From Ruegeria arenilitoris (lineage in GTDB: Bacteria > Pseudomonadota > Alphaproteobacteria > Rhodobacterales > Rhodobacteraceae), in NCBI RefSeq assembly GCF_013035425.1, contig NZ_WQHX01000003.1, forward strand, positions 261,001 to 325,000: a DNA stretch of 64,000 nt, written 5' to 3'. Below the pieces are notes generated by a model. It was not told the DNA's origin and did not search any database. It saw only the letters and a program-made list of their open reading frames with translations. Shown one piece after another: positions 17,206-26,275 of the stretch; position 1 is the stretch's first letter; every line of letters begins with the position of its first letter. The position numbers were made by a program, and so were the translations under genes.

Positions 17206-18153
17206 GTGATTGGCGAATTCCCGACGCTTCTTTGGATAGAACGACCAGATAAGATCACCTTTCCACGCGACGAAAACGGAGATCGTATCGTTCTGCGCGA
17301 ACCAGCACGCGAAGACGCACCACCGATCAACTTGAACACCTATGTCAGTCAGATAATCGACGACGGCATCGCATATTTGACCATTTTTTACGGTTTCCTT
17401 TTTGACGGTATCACCAAGTTTCTGCGCGGTATGCTCAGCGCGATTTCTTCGGTCACTGTCGGTACGCCCTGGCCGATCACCATGGGTGTGCTCCTTTGGA
17501 TGGCTTACAAGATGGCCGGTCTGCGGGTAACAATTTTCGTGGCTGCATCACTTGTCTATCTGGCTTTATTTGGGTTCTGGCAGACGGCGATGGATACACT
17601 GTCACTGGTTCTTGCGGCATCGATCATCTGCGTCGTCGTGGGTCTGCCGCTTGGTATTTGGGTCGGCAAATCTCAAAGAGGCCACGCGATCATGACGCCC
17701 ATACTTGATGTGATGCAAACAATTCCATCCTTCGTCTATTTGCTTCCGGCCATCGCATTCTTTTCCATTGGCAAGCCTCCTGGAATTCTAGCAACTGTCA
17801 TATTCGCGATGCCACCCATGGTGCGCCTGACTGCGCTTGGCATCCGGCAAGTTGGCGAAAGCACGAAGGAGGCCGCGCTGGCCTTTGGGGCTAACCCCAG
17901 ACAGCTTTTAACGAAAGTCGAGTTGCCGCTGGCATTGCCCTCTATCATGACCGGCATCAACCAAGTGGTGATGATGTCTTTGTCAATGGTGGTGGTCGCT
18001 GCTCTGATTGGTGCGGGCGGCATGGGCTACATCGTTACCGAGGCGCTTGAGAACACTGAAACCGGCCGGGGCATTCTGGCTGGCGTTGGAATTGCCCTAC
18101 TCGCGATGATGATCGACCGGGTGGTGCAAAAGGCGAATACAACTCGCCAGTAA
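17206..18153 (+). CDS. proW: Betaine-type ABC transporter permease core
   Basis: 315 residues if translation starts at GTG 17206. Several transmembrane segments are visible, and the cytoplasmic EAA loop is clear (GESTKEAALAFGANPRQLL). MTGINQVVMMSLSMVVVAALIGAGGMG near the end is characteristic of ProW/OpuAB. No good Shine-Dalgarno sequence precedes the GTG, and the frame is continuous with the upstream ORF except for one TAG, so this start may be artificial. It would form the membrane channel with proV and proX. Confidence 0.85.
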   Translation: MIGEFPTLLWIERPDKITFPRDENGDRIVLREPAREDAPPINLNTYVSQIIDDGIAYLTIFYGFLFDGITKFLRGMLSAISSVTVGTPWPITMGVLLWMAYKMAGLRVTIFVAASLVYLALFGFWQTAMDTLSLVLAASIICVVVGLPLGIWVGKSQRGHAIMTPILDVMQTIPSFVYLLPAIAFFSIGKPPGILATVIFAMPPMVRLTALGIRQVGESTKEAALAFGANPRQLLTKVELPLALPSIMTGINQVVMMSLSMVVVAALIGAGGMGYIVTEALENTETGRGILAGVGIALLAMMIDRVVQKANTTRQ

Positions 18154-18190
18154 ACCGCGCCCAATGCGCGACATATCGAAAGGGAGAAGC

Positions 18191-19138
18191 ATGAAACCAA
18201 TGACAAACCTTGTCGCCGCCGTGGCGCTCTGCACAGCCGGAGGAGCCTCGGCGCAAGAGACAGTCAAGATTGGCGATTTAACCTGGACTGGTGCAACCGC
18301 AATCGGCCATGTCATCCAAGCCGTAATCGAGGGGCCTCTTGGCAGCGAGGCCGAGATTGTCGAAGGTCTTAGTGACGGCTCGGTCATCGCTGCTGGTATG
18401 GACAAGGGCGACGGCTCGGTTGACGTTTATACTGATCTATGGATGCCAAACCGTCAGGGTATCTGGGACCAGTACGTCGACGGCGCGAAAACAGTTGGTG
18501 TAAACCTACCCTACCTTGGAACGCAGATGATGTATGTGCCGTCGTACCTTGCTGACCAGGTTGCTACGGTCGATGACCTCAAAAAGCCCGAGATTGCCGC
18601 GATGTTCGATAAGGATGGTAACGGGAAGGGCGAGTACTGGGCCGGAGATGCCGGTTGGAAATCCACCCGCATGTGGCAGGTGAAGTTTAAGGACTATGGC
18701 CTTGACGAGCTGTGGGAGCCGGAAATCTTGCCTGATGCGACTTTCAAGGCTCAGTTAAAGACCGCAATCCAACGCGAACAGCCGATCCTGTTTTACTACT
18801 GGACCCCAGAATGGGTGCACGCGGCTTACGAAATTTCACCTATCGGAGAACCCGAGCGCTACGAGGGCTGCGAAGACCACAATCTCGATGCCGAAGACTG
18901 GCTGGAGACGTCAAAGTTTGACTGCGCGAGTTCAGACGCGATGATCTATGTTGCGTATTCCAAGTCGCTTGAAGAACGGAACCCCCCGGTCGCAAAGTTC
19001 CTCAGCCAAATGCAGCTTGATCCCGCTGTCGTAAACCAGTGGATCCTGCAAATCGGTCGTGATGAAGAAGATCCAAGGGATGTCGCCGAAAACTGGGTGG
19101 CCGAAAATATGGATGTCGTGAACGGCTGGATCAATTAA
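18191..19138 (+). CDS. proX: Glycine betaine-type ABC transporter substrate-binding protein
   Basis: 315 residues from ATG 18191, preceded by AAAGGGAGAAGC; an in-frame ATG at 18164 would lengthen it without ribosome-site support. A signal peptide is cleaved near GGASAQE. The mature protein is an OpuAC-type binding protein with VKIGDLTWTGATAIGHVIQAV at its start, GDAGWKS and repeated Trp residues in YYWTPEWVHAAYE, which fit an aromatic cage for quaternary ammonium groups. It is the last gene of the operon and is followed by a terminator-like hairpin. Confidence 0.9.
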   Translation: MKPMTNLVAAVALCTAGGASAQETVKIGDLTWTGATAIGHVIQAVIEGPLGSEAEIVEGLSDGSVIAAGMDKGDGSVDVYTDLWMPNRQGIWDQYVDGAKTVGVNLPYLGTQMMYVPSYLADQVATVDDLKKPEIAAMFDKDGNGKGEYWAGDAGWKSTRMWQVKFKDYGLDELWEPEILPDATFKAQLKTAIQREQPILFYYWTPEWVHAAYEISPIGEPERYEGCEDHNLDAEDWLETSKFDCASSDAMIYVAYSKSLEERNPPVAKFLSQMQLDPAVVNQWILQIGRDEEDPRDVAENWVAENMDVVNGWIN

Positions 19139-19765
19139 TAGTGTTAAACAGGCTCGGCGCAGTTGCGTTTCTGCGTCGAGTTTACTTTACAACAACAGTC
19201 TATGTTGAAGCTAGACGGCGTCATCTCCGGCTCGGTGGTCTTTTTGATTTCGTGTAAATAATGAAACTGGTCAGTTTCACATAAGAACAGATGCGTAGTT
19301 AGCGGCAGACGCTCTTTGAAGGCCATAGGCAAGCAAAACTGCCAGGACGCATATTGGTCCCACTATTTCAACAACAGCTTTGAAAGATATCGGAGATAAA
19401 AGCCCAATCGAGAAAGGCTTCGCTAGAAGCCCTTCTGATGGGAACTGTTTCCATTTGCCTAGACTTACCATCTTCAACTCGTAAAAAATAACAACTGGCT
19501 AAAATTATCATCCATCACCCAAGCTGCATAATTTTATCGCAGTTTTCATGACAAATTCGCTTTATTGAACAACGACAGTGTACATTCGCAGCGGCAAACG
19601 GTGCATTGTTGACCCAATCACGTCTGCAGAACGCGGTTTCACCGACGTTTCCTCGTTGAGCGCTTCATAGGAAGGCAGAAATCGGTTCGGCCCCACATCA
19701 ATGGACTCAAAGGCCGTCGAAACATAAAATGGCGATACAGGATCTTGTCCGGGGGAATCCGGAAG
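19139..19765. other. 627-bp region without a supported gene
   Basis: Besides the proX terminator it has a 7-bp inverted repeat TGAAACT / AGTTTCA (19262-19279). Short minus-strand frames (19144-19332, 19277-19477 and 19562-19786) are open but lack domain likeness and ribosome sites, so none is called. Confidence 0.4.
19153..19180 (+). terminator. Terminator-like hairpin after proX
   Basis: CTCGGCGCAG and CTGCGTCGAG pair over 10 bp with one mismatch around an 8-base loop, followed by TTTACTTT. It lies 14 bp after the proX stop, as expected for the end of the betaine operon. Confidence 0.6.
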
Positions 19766-21532
19766 ATGACAGACGACCAAGTTCAACGAAGGCTCACGAC
19801 AATACTTGCAGCTGACGCAGTTGGTTTCAGCCGTCTAATGGATGCGGACGAGGAAGCGACCCTTCGAACGCTTAGGGATCACCGCGAGATTATCGATTTT
19901 TTAGTTTCTAGCCACAATGGGCGCGTGTTTGGATCGGCTGGCGACAGCGTGATAGTTGAGTTCCCAAGTCCGGTAGAGGCAGTACGCTGCGCTGTTGAAA
20001 TCCAAAGCGGCATTCAGAAGAGCAACTCCGGCTTTCCGGAAGAACGCGTCATGCGTTTTCGTATTGGCATAAATCTGGGTGACGTGATGGTGGAAGGTGA
20101 AAACCTTTTAGGCGATGCCGTAAACATCGCGTCGCGGCTCGAAGCACTAGCTGATGCCGGGGGTATTTTGATCTCCGGGACGATATACGACCAGATTGCC
20201 GGAAAAATTACGAATACAGTGGAGTTTGACGGGGAGAAAACTCTTAAGAATATCGAAGGCCACATACGTACCTACCGCGTGTCCGTCGAAGAGACGAATG
20301 GGGAAACGTCTCAGAGAAATTCAACCGGCCTTGAATTTGACCCGCCAGAGCGACCTTGCATCGCGATTATCCCTTTCAAATTCATGGGGTCCGAACCAAA
20401 CAAAGACTATCTGGCGGATGGCCTCAGATTCGGTATTTCGGCTACATTGACGCAGCTTTCGGGGCTCTTTCTGGTTCACGCGCCGGCCCTGAATTCTTAT
20501 CGTGGAAAGGACGTGTCTGCGCCAACGGTGGGTGCCGAGTTTGGTGCACGCTACATCCTAGAGGGTGCTGTTCAGCAGGCCGGGAACCGTATTCGGGTCA
20601 CGGTTCAACTCACTGATGTCGAAATAGGGCAAACGATTTTCGCACAACGCTATGATCAAGTTCTTGATGACATTTTTCAGGTTCAGGATGAAATCACCCG
20701 TCAGATTATCTCTGCGCTTAACATTGAACTGGCGACAAACGAACGGAACCGAATTTGGTTCGGGAAACTCAACAGTCCGGAAGCGGTGGAGTACTATTAC
20801 CGAGGCGCAAGCCACTTCTATGAATTGAACCGGGAAGACAATGCAATTGCTCGTGGTTTGTTTGAAGAACTATACCGCGTTCAGCCGGACTCGGTCGTCG
20901 GTCCGAGCTACGTTTCGGTTACACACTGGATGGACGGTTTCTTTTTCTGGACCGACCCCGGGGCCAGATCCATGAAATTGGCGGCCAGTTGGGCGCAAAA
21001 AGCAATGGAATACGAAGACAATAATGGTATTGGCCATGCCGTATTTGGACATCTGCTGCTGCTTGAAGGCAGGTATGAAGAGGCTTTGGCGCTGTGTAAA
21101 ACCGGAGCAAGGCTTCGGGCCAGCTGCCCTTTGGCTCACGCTTTGCATGGGCTTGTGTTGAACTACTGCGGTGACGCGCATTCAGCGGTTCAGAGTGTGA
21201 AAGAAGCCCTTAATCTTGAGAAAGTGTATCCTGCATGGCTGATTGACATTCTCGCTGCCGCTTACCGGGACTGCGGGGATGTTGCGCTTTCGATTCCGGC
21301 GGCAAAAGAGTCATTGAGGATAAATCCTAGGAACAATGACGCTCGCGTCATTCTCTGCAGCGATTATGGGCTAGCATCGGATCGGGACGCGGCACGGCGA
21401 ATTGCCGATGAAGTCATCACGATTGATCCTACGTTTCGTTTGTCCGACTATGCCAAGAGCCAGCCGTATAAGGATCCGGCAGCGCTCGACCGTGTGATGA
21501 ACGTGCTTCGAGATGCCGGGCTTCCGGACTAA
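19766..21532 (+). CDS. Class III cyclase with TolB-like and TPR regions
   Basis: 588 residues from ATG 19766, preceded by GGAAG. The N-terminal cyclase domain (about 1-175) has RLTTILAADAVGFSRLM with the metal Asp, the second Asp in AGDSVIVEF, and VNIASRLEA with the Asn/Arg pair. A linker leads to a TolB-like region (about 190-320: IAIIPFKFMG, LADGLRFGISATL, ARYILEGAVQQAGNRIRVTVQL). The C-terminus has TPR-like helices (about 340-580). This architecture is common in rhizobial and roseobacterial genomes. It probably makes cAMP and scaffolds partners. No transmembrane segment was seen. It is monocistronic. Confidence 0.85.
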   Translation: MTDDQVQRRLTTILAADAVGFSRLMDADEEATLRTLRDHREIIDFLVSSHNGRVFGSAGDSVIVEFPSPVEAVRCAVEIQSGIQKSNSGFPEERVMRFRIGINLGDVMVEGENLLGDAVNIASRLEALADAGGILISGTIYDQIAGKITNTVEFDGEKTLKNIEGHIRTYRVSVEETNGETSQRNSTGLEFDPPERPCIAIIPFKFMGSEPNKDYLADGLRFGISATLTQLSGLFLVHAPALNSYRGKDVSAPTVGAEFGARYILEGAVQQAGNRIRVTVQLTDVEIGQTIFAQRYDQVLDDIFQVQDEITRQIISALNIELATNERNRIWFGKLNSPEAVEYYYRGASHFYELNREDNAIARGLFEELYRVQPDSVVGPSYVSVTHWMDGFFFWTDPGARSMKLAASWAQKAMEYEDNNGIGHAVFGHLLLLEGRYEEALALCKTGARLRASCPLAHALHGLVLNYCGDAHSAVQSVKEALNLEKVYPAWLIDILAAAYRDCGDVALSIPAAKESLRINPRNNDARVILCSDYGLASDRDAARRIADEVITIDPTFRLSDYAKSQPYKDPAALDRVMNVLRDAGLPD

Positions 21533-21757
21533 GCGAATGGCCTCGTGTTTTGGGTCCTAGTCAGTGGGTCGGCAGTCCGCGCAACTGGGTTTCCGAACGA
21601 AATACCCAGTGTCGCTACGCATTGGCAGCGTTCGTCCAATTACCCTAGTTAACGTGTTCGCTCTGGGTCACAGCAGCCACCGACCGAATACATTTGACTT
21701 ATCGGCTTGCAGAAAGCGCAGTCATACGGAGGCATGCTTCATGTGGTTGCGTTCTGA

Positions 21758-23065
21758 TCAGTTCACGAAGTGCAGCCTGTTAAACTCACCACGCCAGGCG
21801 GAGACCTCAGGCAGAATTTGCTCTGCGTTCAGGCCTCGCTTGATCAAATAAGCTAAACGCTCTGCATCATCCGAAGTCATACCCCAGCGAACCAATTCGG
21901 GTGTACCGATCCGAAGACCGTTCATATCGCCCTCAACGGGTTTCGTGGGCAATCCGATACCGCATGCGAGGAATCCGCTTTTTCGCAACTGTTTGGATGC
22001 CGTCTGACCGCCGCCGAAAGGTGATGCCAAAACTGCAAATTGGTGCGAGTTGGTAAAGCCATTTGTCCCGGCGAAAACTGGTACGCCATGCGCATCAAGT
22101 GCTTTGGCAAGTGATTTAGACATTGCGATCATCTCGTTTGCGTAGGCCTGCCCAAAGTCTTTCCAATCCAGCATGGTTACCGCAAGCGCGGCTGTTTTGG
22201 CGGCATCGAAATTGGCTGTCATACCCGGGAAGGCAATGGCATCCAGCGCTTTCGCTATTTCGGCGTCATTGGATACGATCAGTCCACCAGCCGGACCACC
22301 AAGGCTCTTGTAGGTGCTCATCGTCATGAAGTGGGCACCTTCGTTCAATGGGTTGGACCACGCGCGCCCAGCAATGATGCCGCACTGATGGGCGGCATCG
22401 AACATGACCTTGGCGCCGGTGTCATCCGCAATTGCGCGCACTTCGGCCACTGGATGTTCAAAAAGGTTCAAACTACCGCCAATCGTGATCAATTTGGGTC
22501 GCTCGGCTCTGGCCAGGTCACGCAAATGGTCCAGATCAACGGTGTAGCCATCAGCGTTGACCGGAGCCTCGATGGTGCGCAAACCAAATAGCCCAGCACA
22601 GCCGGACGAATGATGGGTCACATGCCCACCGATTGATGCGGGCGGAGCAATAATAGTGTCACCGGGTTGGCAAGTCGCCATAAAGCCATACAAGTTGGCA
22701 ATTGCACCTGAGGGCACTCGAACTTCGGCAAACTGGGCATCAAAAACCTCGGCGCAAAGCTCAGCTGCGATGACTTCGATTTCTTCAATCGCTTCCAAAC
22801 CCATTTCATATTTGTCACCGGGGTAGCCCAACGAAGGCCGTGACCCAATTCCCGATGACAAAAGCGCCTCGGCCTTGGGGTTCATCACATTCGTTGCCGG
22901 GTTGAGGTTAAAGCACTCTTGTTCGTGAATGCGGAGGTTTTCTTCTGCCAGATGCGCAAGCCGGGCCAAAAGATCGCCCGACGTTGTCGACGCGGACTTT
23001 GTAGCGATGTCCTGAATCAAGGTTTCGCTTGCGGCAGGCACCCAATCTCTTTGTGCAAGTGTCAT
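21758..23065 (-). CDS. Serine hydroxymethyltransferase-like PLP enzyme
   Basis: 435 residues from ATG 23065, with AGGAG eight bases upstream. It is a fold-type I PLP enzyme of the SHMT family: SRPSLGYPGDKYEMG near residue 80, MFDAAHQCG with the cofactor Asp (223) and His (226), and the Schiff-base Lys in STYKSLGGPAGG (253). The active-site motif differs from the GlyA hallmark TTTHK, so this is a paralogue and not housekeeping GlyA. Aldol cleavage or retro-aldol chemistry on a beta-hydroxy amino acid is likely. It is divergent from a GcvA-type LysR regulator, which suggests inducible amino acid catabolism. Confidence 0.82.
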   Translation of the reverse strand: MTLAQRDWVPAASETLIQDIATKSASTTSGDLLARLAHLAEENLRIHEQECFNLNPATNVMNPKAEALLSSGIGSRPSLGYPGDKYEMGLEAIEEIEVIAAELCAEVFDAQFAEVRVPSGAIANLYGFMATCQPGDTIIAPPASIGGHVTHHSSGCAGLFGLRTIEAPVNADGYTVDLDHLRDLARAERPKLITIGGSLNLFEHPVAEVRAIADDTGAKVMFDAAHQCGIIAGRAWSNPLNEGAHFMTMSTYKSLGGPAGGLIVSNDAEIAKALDAIAFPGMTANFDAAKTAALAVTMLDWKDFGQAYANEMIAMSKSLAKALDAHGVPVFAGTNGFTNSHQFAVLASPFGGGQTASKQLRKSGFLACGIGLPTKPVEGDMNGLRIGTPELVRWGMTSDDAERLAYLIKRGLNAEQILPEVSAWRGEFNRLHFVN

Positions 23066-23112
23066 CTGACGTTCTCCTGTTTTTCCCACATTGACGGCTG
23101 TCGCGTGACATC

Positions 23113-23127
23113 GCAAAGCAGATTTGC
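23113..23127. promoter_or_regulatory. Candidate LysR box between SHMT-like and LysR genes
   Basis: GCAAA-GCAGA-TTTGC is a 15-bp interrupted palindrome in the 84-bp divergent region. The size and position fit a LysR-family recognition site that controls both genes. Confidence 0.4.
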
Positions 23128-23149
23128 TATTTCTTGGCGTAGAAAAACT

Positions 23150-24040
23150 ATGGCTAGTAAGATGAGCGTTGCTCCGAAACGCCCCAAGGGGCCTCCTCTG
23201 AACGCAATGCGCGCCTTTGAGGCAGCGGCGCGTCATGTCAGCTTTGTTGCAGCGGCCGAAGAGTTGAACGTCACACCAGGGGCGATCTCTCAACATGTCA
23301 AAGCCTTGGAGGGTTGGGCTGGAACGCCGCTATTCCGCCGTAATGCCCAAGGAGTTGAACTCACGCGAGAAGGGCAGTTGCTTATTGCTGACTTTAACGA
23401 GGCGTTTGATCGCTTGGCCGATGCCGCACGAGCTTTGCGGAACCTCCAGCCCAAGGCGGAATTTCACATCGCAGCTCTGCCCGCAGTTGCTCAACTTTGG
23501 CTACCCAAACGGCTTCGCCGGATAAGAGCGCAACTTCCGAACATCAATTTTTCTGTCACCGCATTGGAAACACCACCAAGCCTCTCGCGCGAACTTTTCG
23601 ACCTGTCGATATTCTTTGCTTTGCCTGACGGGTCACCAAATCAAATTGTCGTCTGTGAAGATGAGATTACCCCAGTTTGCGCGCCTACAGTTTTGTTGCG
23701 CGCGCAACGCCCAAATGGTTTTCAAGATGTTCCACTGCTACACGATCAGACTTGGAAAGGTGATTGGCCCAAGTGGTTGCAAAGCAATGGTTTTCATATG
23801 CGCGACGAAAATAGCGGCCCTCAGTTTTCGCTCTATAGCCTCGCGGTCGAAGAGGCAAAGGCGGGCGCCGGCATTTTGATGGGGCACTTGTGTTTGATCG
23901 AAGATGACATTGCATCAGGGTCACTGACAGCGGTAAATACGCAATCCTGCCCAACAGGTCTTTCTCTTGTAATCCAGTTGCCGCGGCAGTCACGACGAAG
24001 GCCCGAAACTGATCGGGTCGTTTCTCTGTTATCAAGTTGA
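23150..24040 (+). CDS. LysR-family regulator, GcvA type
   Basis: 296 residues from ATG 23150 (another in-frame ATG at 23162). The winged helix-turn-helix is clear: PLNAMRAFEAAARHVSFVAAAEELNVTPGAISQHVKALE, then GTPLFRR. This wording, including PLNAMRAFEAAARH, is typical of the GcvA subgroup, which controls glycine and other amino acid genes. The C-terminal part is the effector-binding fold. It is divergent from the SHMT-like gene by 84 bp, so that gene is the likely target. The reading frame is open further upstream, but the start used matches the family. Confidence 0.87.
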   Translation: MASKMSVAPKRPKGPPLNAMRAFEAAARHVSFVAAAEELNVTPGAISQHVKALEGWAGTPLFRRNAQGVELTREGQLLIADFNEAFDRLADAARALRNLQPKAEFHIAALPAVAQLWLPKRLRRIRAQLPNINFSVTALETPPSLSRELFDLSIFFALPDGSPNQIVVCEDEITPVCAPTVLLRAQRPNGFQDVPLLHDQTWKGDWPKWLQSNGFHMRDENSGPQFSLYSLAVEEAKAGAGILMGHLCLIEDDIASGSLTAVNTQSCPTGLSLVIQLPRQSRRRPETDRVVSLLSS

Positions 24041-24499
24041 GCGAGAGAACGATACAGCCTATCGGCCAGTACTTGGCATTTCCGTTCTTTCAGGTGCGAT
24101 GACAAGATCAGTCCAGCCCAATGCCGTTTAGAAGATCGACCCCATGAAAATCGATACTTAAGTCAATTCAGTTCCGCTAAACCAAGTAGACTTGCCCACC
24201 CGACCGCTGCGAGAAGAGAGCTACCCAACCAGACTTTCAGACTCTCTGCTTAGGCGGCATTGCCAACTTAAAAAACCAAGTAGGAGGCGTTTGGGAACAG
24301 TTTGGCCGCTCAGCGCGCTGTGTCCGCTACTGGAAATTTGAATAAAATGCGACGCTAAACCGATGAAAATTGGAGCTGAATCGAAGTCCAGTGTTGGCCT
24401 TCGTTAGTCAAGCGGTTAATTTCGACAGAGATTCATGCCGTGCGTCCGGCACGACCTGAGGCAATTGGGGGCAGCATGATCGGGATAGGGGGAACGCAG
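24041..24499. other. 459-bp intergenic region
   Basis: It separates the LysR gene from the paralogous secreted pair and presumably holds the promoter for the latter. Only a short 5-bp hairpin (CGTGC / GCACG near 24440) was seen. No gene or clear motif was recognised. Confidence 0.35.
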
Positions 24500-25360
24500 A
24501 TGGCATCGTCTCGACTGAACAGAGGGTTGCTTATTGTTGCTCTGTTCGCCTTGTTACCGGGGTGCAGTAGCAAGGCCCAAGATCAGAGCAACTTGGCTGA
24601 AACCAGTTCACAAACCAACGCTACTACAAGGAACTCTGCGAATGCTTTGGCTGGGATCGATCCTGCCACCTACGCTGGCGATTTCCAGATAAAGCTGAGC
24701 AAAGAGGTACCTCTGCGTGACATTCCAGTGCCCTTCACTGTCTATGGTGGTCTCGAAGAATCCAGTCCTACCAGATTGCGTTTGAAGGCCTTCATGGATT
24801 TGCGTGGATTGCAGGACAAGGCACCCGAAATACTGAAGGGCCCATTGGAAGAGACCTGTAAACGCCAAATTTACCTCGAAATTCAAGATGTCACCGCCAA
24901 GGGTGACACTGTGCAGGTCAAAGGTTCTGCCCGCGCCCAATTTTCAACGTGCAACCGTCGCGAGGAACCGGGATGGCGCTATTTCGGTGCAACCGTGGAT
25001 GCAGTCGCGATCGGCAAGGCAGAGGTTAAAGGCCAATGCCTGACATTCAGCATCGAAGATATTGACCTTGATCCGCGCGGCTTGATCGGCGGTATTTCCA
25101 ATCTTTTCGGTTTGACTGAACGTATCAATAACGCGGTCCTGGAAAAGGGTGGCGAATTTTTGGCCGAAAACCCTGTCTGTCCGCCGTTACCCGAAGAATT
25201 TTCGGTTCTCGATCCGAATTACGAGTCGGGCGGTACTCGCGAAATTGCTCCTGGCGGGATGGGCGCAGCTATTGTTGGATCTGCCGATGTCAGTGCCGAT
25301 ACGATAGTTAAGTTGCTTGGAGAGCTCAAAGAGCTTGGTGTATTGGAGTTTGCTGAATGA
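24500..25360 (+). CDS. Lipoprotein of unknown function, paralogue of the next gene
   Basis: 286 residues from ATG 24500, which has GGGGGA upstream; in-frame starts at 24440 and 24476 are less likely. The signal peptide ends in the lipobox LLPGC, so it is lipid-anchored. The mature part shares its layout with the following protein: a PTRLRLKAFMDLRGL stretch, four cysteines at matching places (ETC, STC, GQC, PVC), and a conserved C-terminal block with CPPLPEEF, LDPNY, GGTREI and GSADVS. No known domain was recognised. The stop codon overlaps the next start (ATGA). A periplasmic partner or envelope role is inference. Confidence 0.75.
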   Translation: MASSRLNRGLLIVALFALLPGCSSKAQDQSNLAETSSQTNATTRNSANALAGIDPATYAGDFQIKLSKEVPLRDIPVPFTVYGGLEESSPTRLRLKAFMDLRGLQDKAPEILKGPLEETCKRQIYLEIQDVTAKGDTVQVKGSARAQFSTCNRREEPGWRYFGATVDAVAIGKAEVKGQCLTFSIEDIDLDPRGLIGGISNLFGLTERINNAVLEKGGEFLAENPVCPPLPEEFSVLDPNYESGGTREIAPGGMGAAIVGSADVSADTIVKLLGELKELGVLEFAE

Positions 25361-26121
25361 GACTTTGGTTTGTCGTTCCGGTCTTGGTGACTCTCGTATT
25401 TGGTGCAGGCGCATCGAGCGCGCAGCAGGTGAATTTTGTCTTTGATGCTTCAGTTCCAGTGCGGGAAACGGAACTGCCATATAAACTTGATCTGGGCTTA
25501 AGTGCGGTAGGCCCGACAAGGGTAGGGGTGGATGCTCTTCTCGATCTTCGTGAAATCCAAAAGATTGTACCGGAGCGCTTGGCCGATAACGCAATAATCG
25601 ACAATTGCGGCCTGCAGGTAAGGCTGGATGGTCTAAGCTTTTTGGCTGAAGGCGATGCAATTGATTTAGATGGGGACGTCACCATAACAATCTTCGAATG
25701 CAGCCGCACCGGTGACCGAGACTTTCAGCGAGGCGAAGAGAAAAACGCATTGTCAGCAAACATGTCCACTGCCGCAACCGTCGAATTGCGGGATAACTGC
25801 GCCTATTTCAAGCTTCTTGATCTTACTCTCGCGGCCCCCGAGTTAAATCGCGAGCAGGTTCTGGAGGAAGATACGCTTGAGTCGGTTAAGGAACTGATGT
25901 TGGCAGCAGTTGATCTTGTTTTGAATGAAAGCCCGCTTTGCCCGGAGCTTCCACCAGAACTTGCGTCGTTGGATCCGACTTACGACAAAGGTGGCCCGCG
26001 AGAGATCGGTGATGGTGGCCTTGGTGTTGTTCTTGAAGGATCCGTGGATGTGAGCCCTTCAACAATTCTGGACATTCTTACGGTTCTTCAACGTCAGGAG
26101 TTGATTCCGCCGGCACCTTAG
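25357..26121 (+). CDS. Secreted protein of unknown function, paralogue of the preceding lipoprotein
   Basis: 254 residues with a cleavable signal peptide ending near ASSAQQ; no lipobox, so it should be free in the periplasm. It aligns along its whole length with the previous lipoprotein: PTRVGVDALLDLREI, cysteines in DNC, FEC, DNC and PLC, and the C-terminal CPELPPEL, LDPTY, GGPREI and GSVDVS. The four conserved cysteines suggest two structural disulfides. Translation is coupled through the ATGA overlap, so the two are made in similar amounts. Family and function are unknown. Confidence 0.75.
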   Translation: MRLWFVVPVLVTLVFGAGASSAQQVNFVFDASVPVRETELPYKLDLGLSAVGPTRVGVDALLDLREIQKIVPERLADNAIIDNCGLQVRLDGLSFLAEGDAIDLDGDVTITIFECSRTGDRDFQRGEEKNALSANMSTAATVELRDNCAYFKLLDLTLAAPELNREQVLEEDTLESVKELMLAAVDLVLNESPLCPELPPELASLDPTYDKGGPREIGDGGLGVVLEGSVDVSPSTILDILTVLQRQELIPPAP

Positions 26122-26275
26122 CGGCTTTTAATGTACGCTGGGATGTCCGACTAAAAGCTGCTTTCAAGTATAAGGGCCAAACTTGGCCTTCGGCAGGATG
26201 TTTGTCAGACAACGATTTTCTTGCACTGAGCACGTTCTTCCAGCACGTTCAAATTCAGTTAGGGAGCGGCGGCAT

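Noticed and set aside
19277-19477. 66-codon minus-strand frame with one hydrophobic segment
   Set aside because: A single hydrophobic run is not enough evidence, and no ribosome site or homologue was recognised.
19562-19786. 74-codon minus-strand frame overlapping the start of the cyclase-TPR gene
   Set aside because: It begins with TTG without a ribosome site and overlaps the 5' end of a well-supported gene on the other strand; some stretches look protein-like, but no family could be named.
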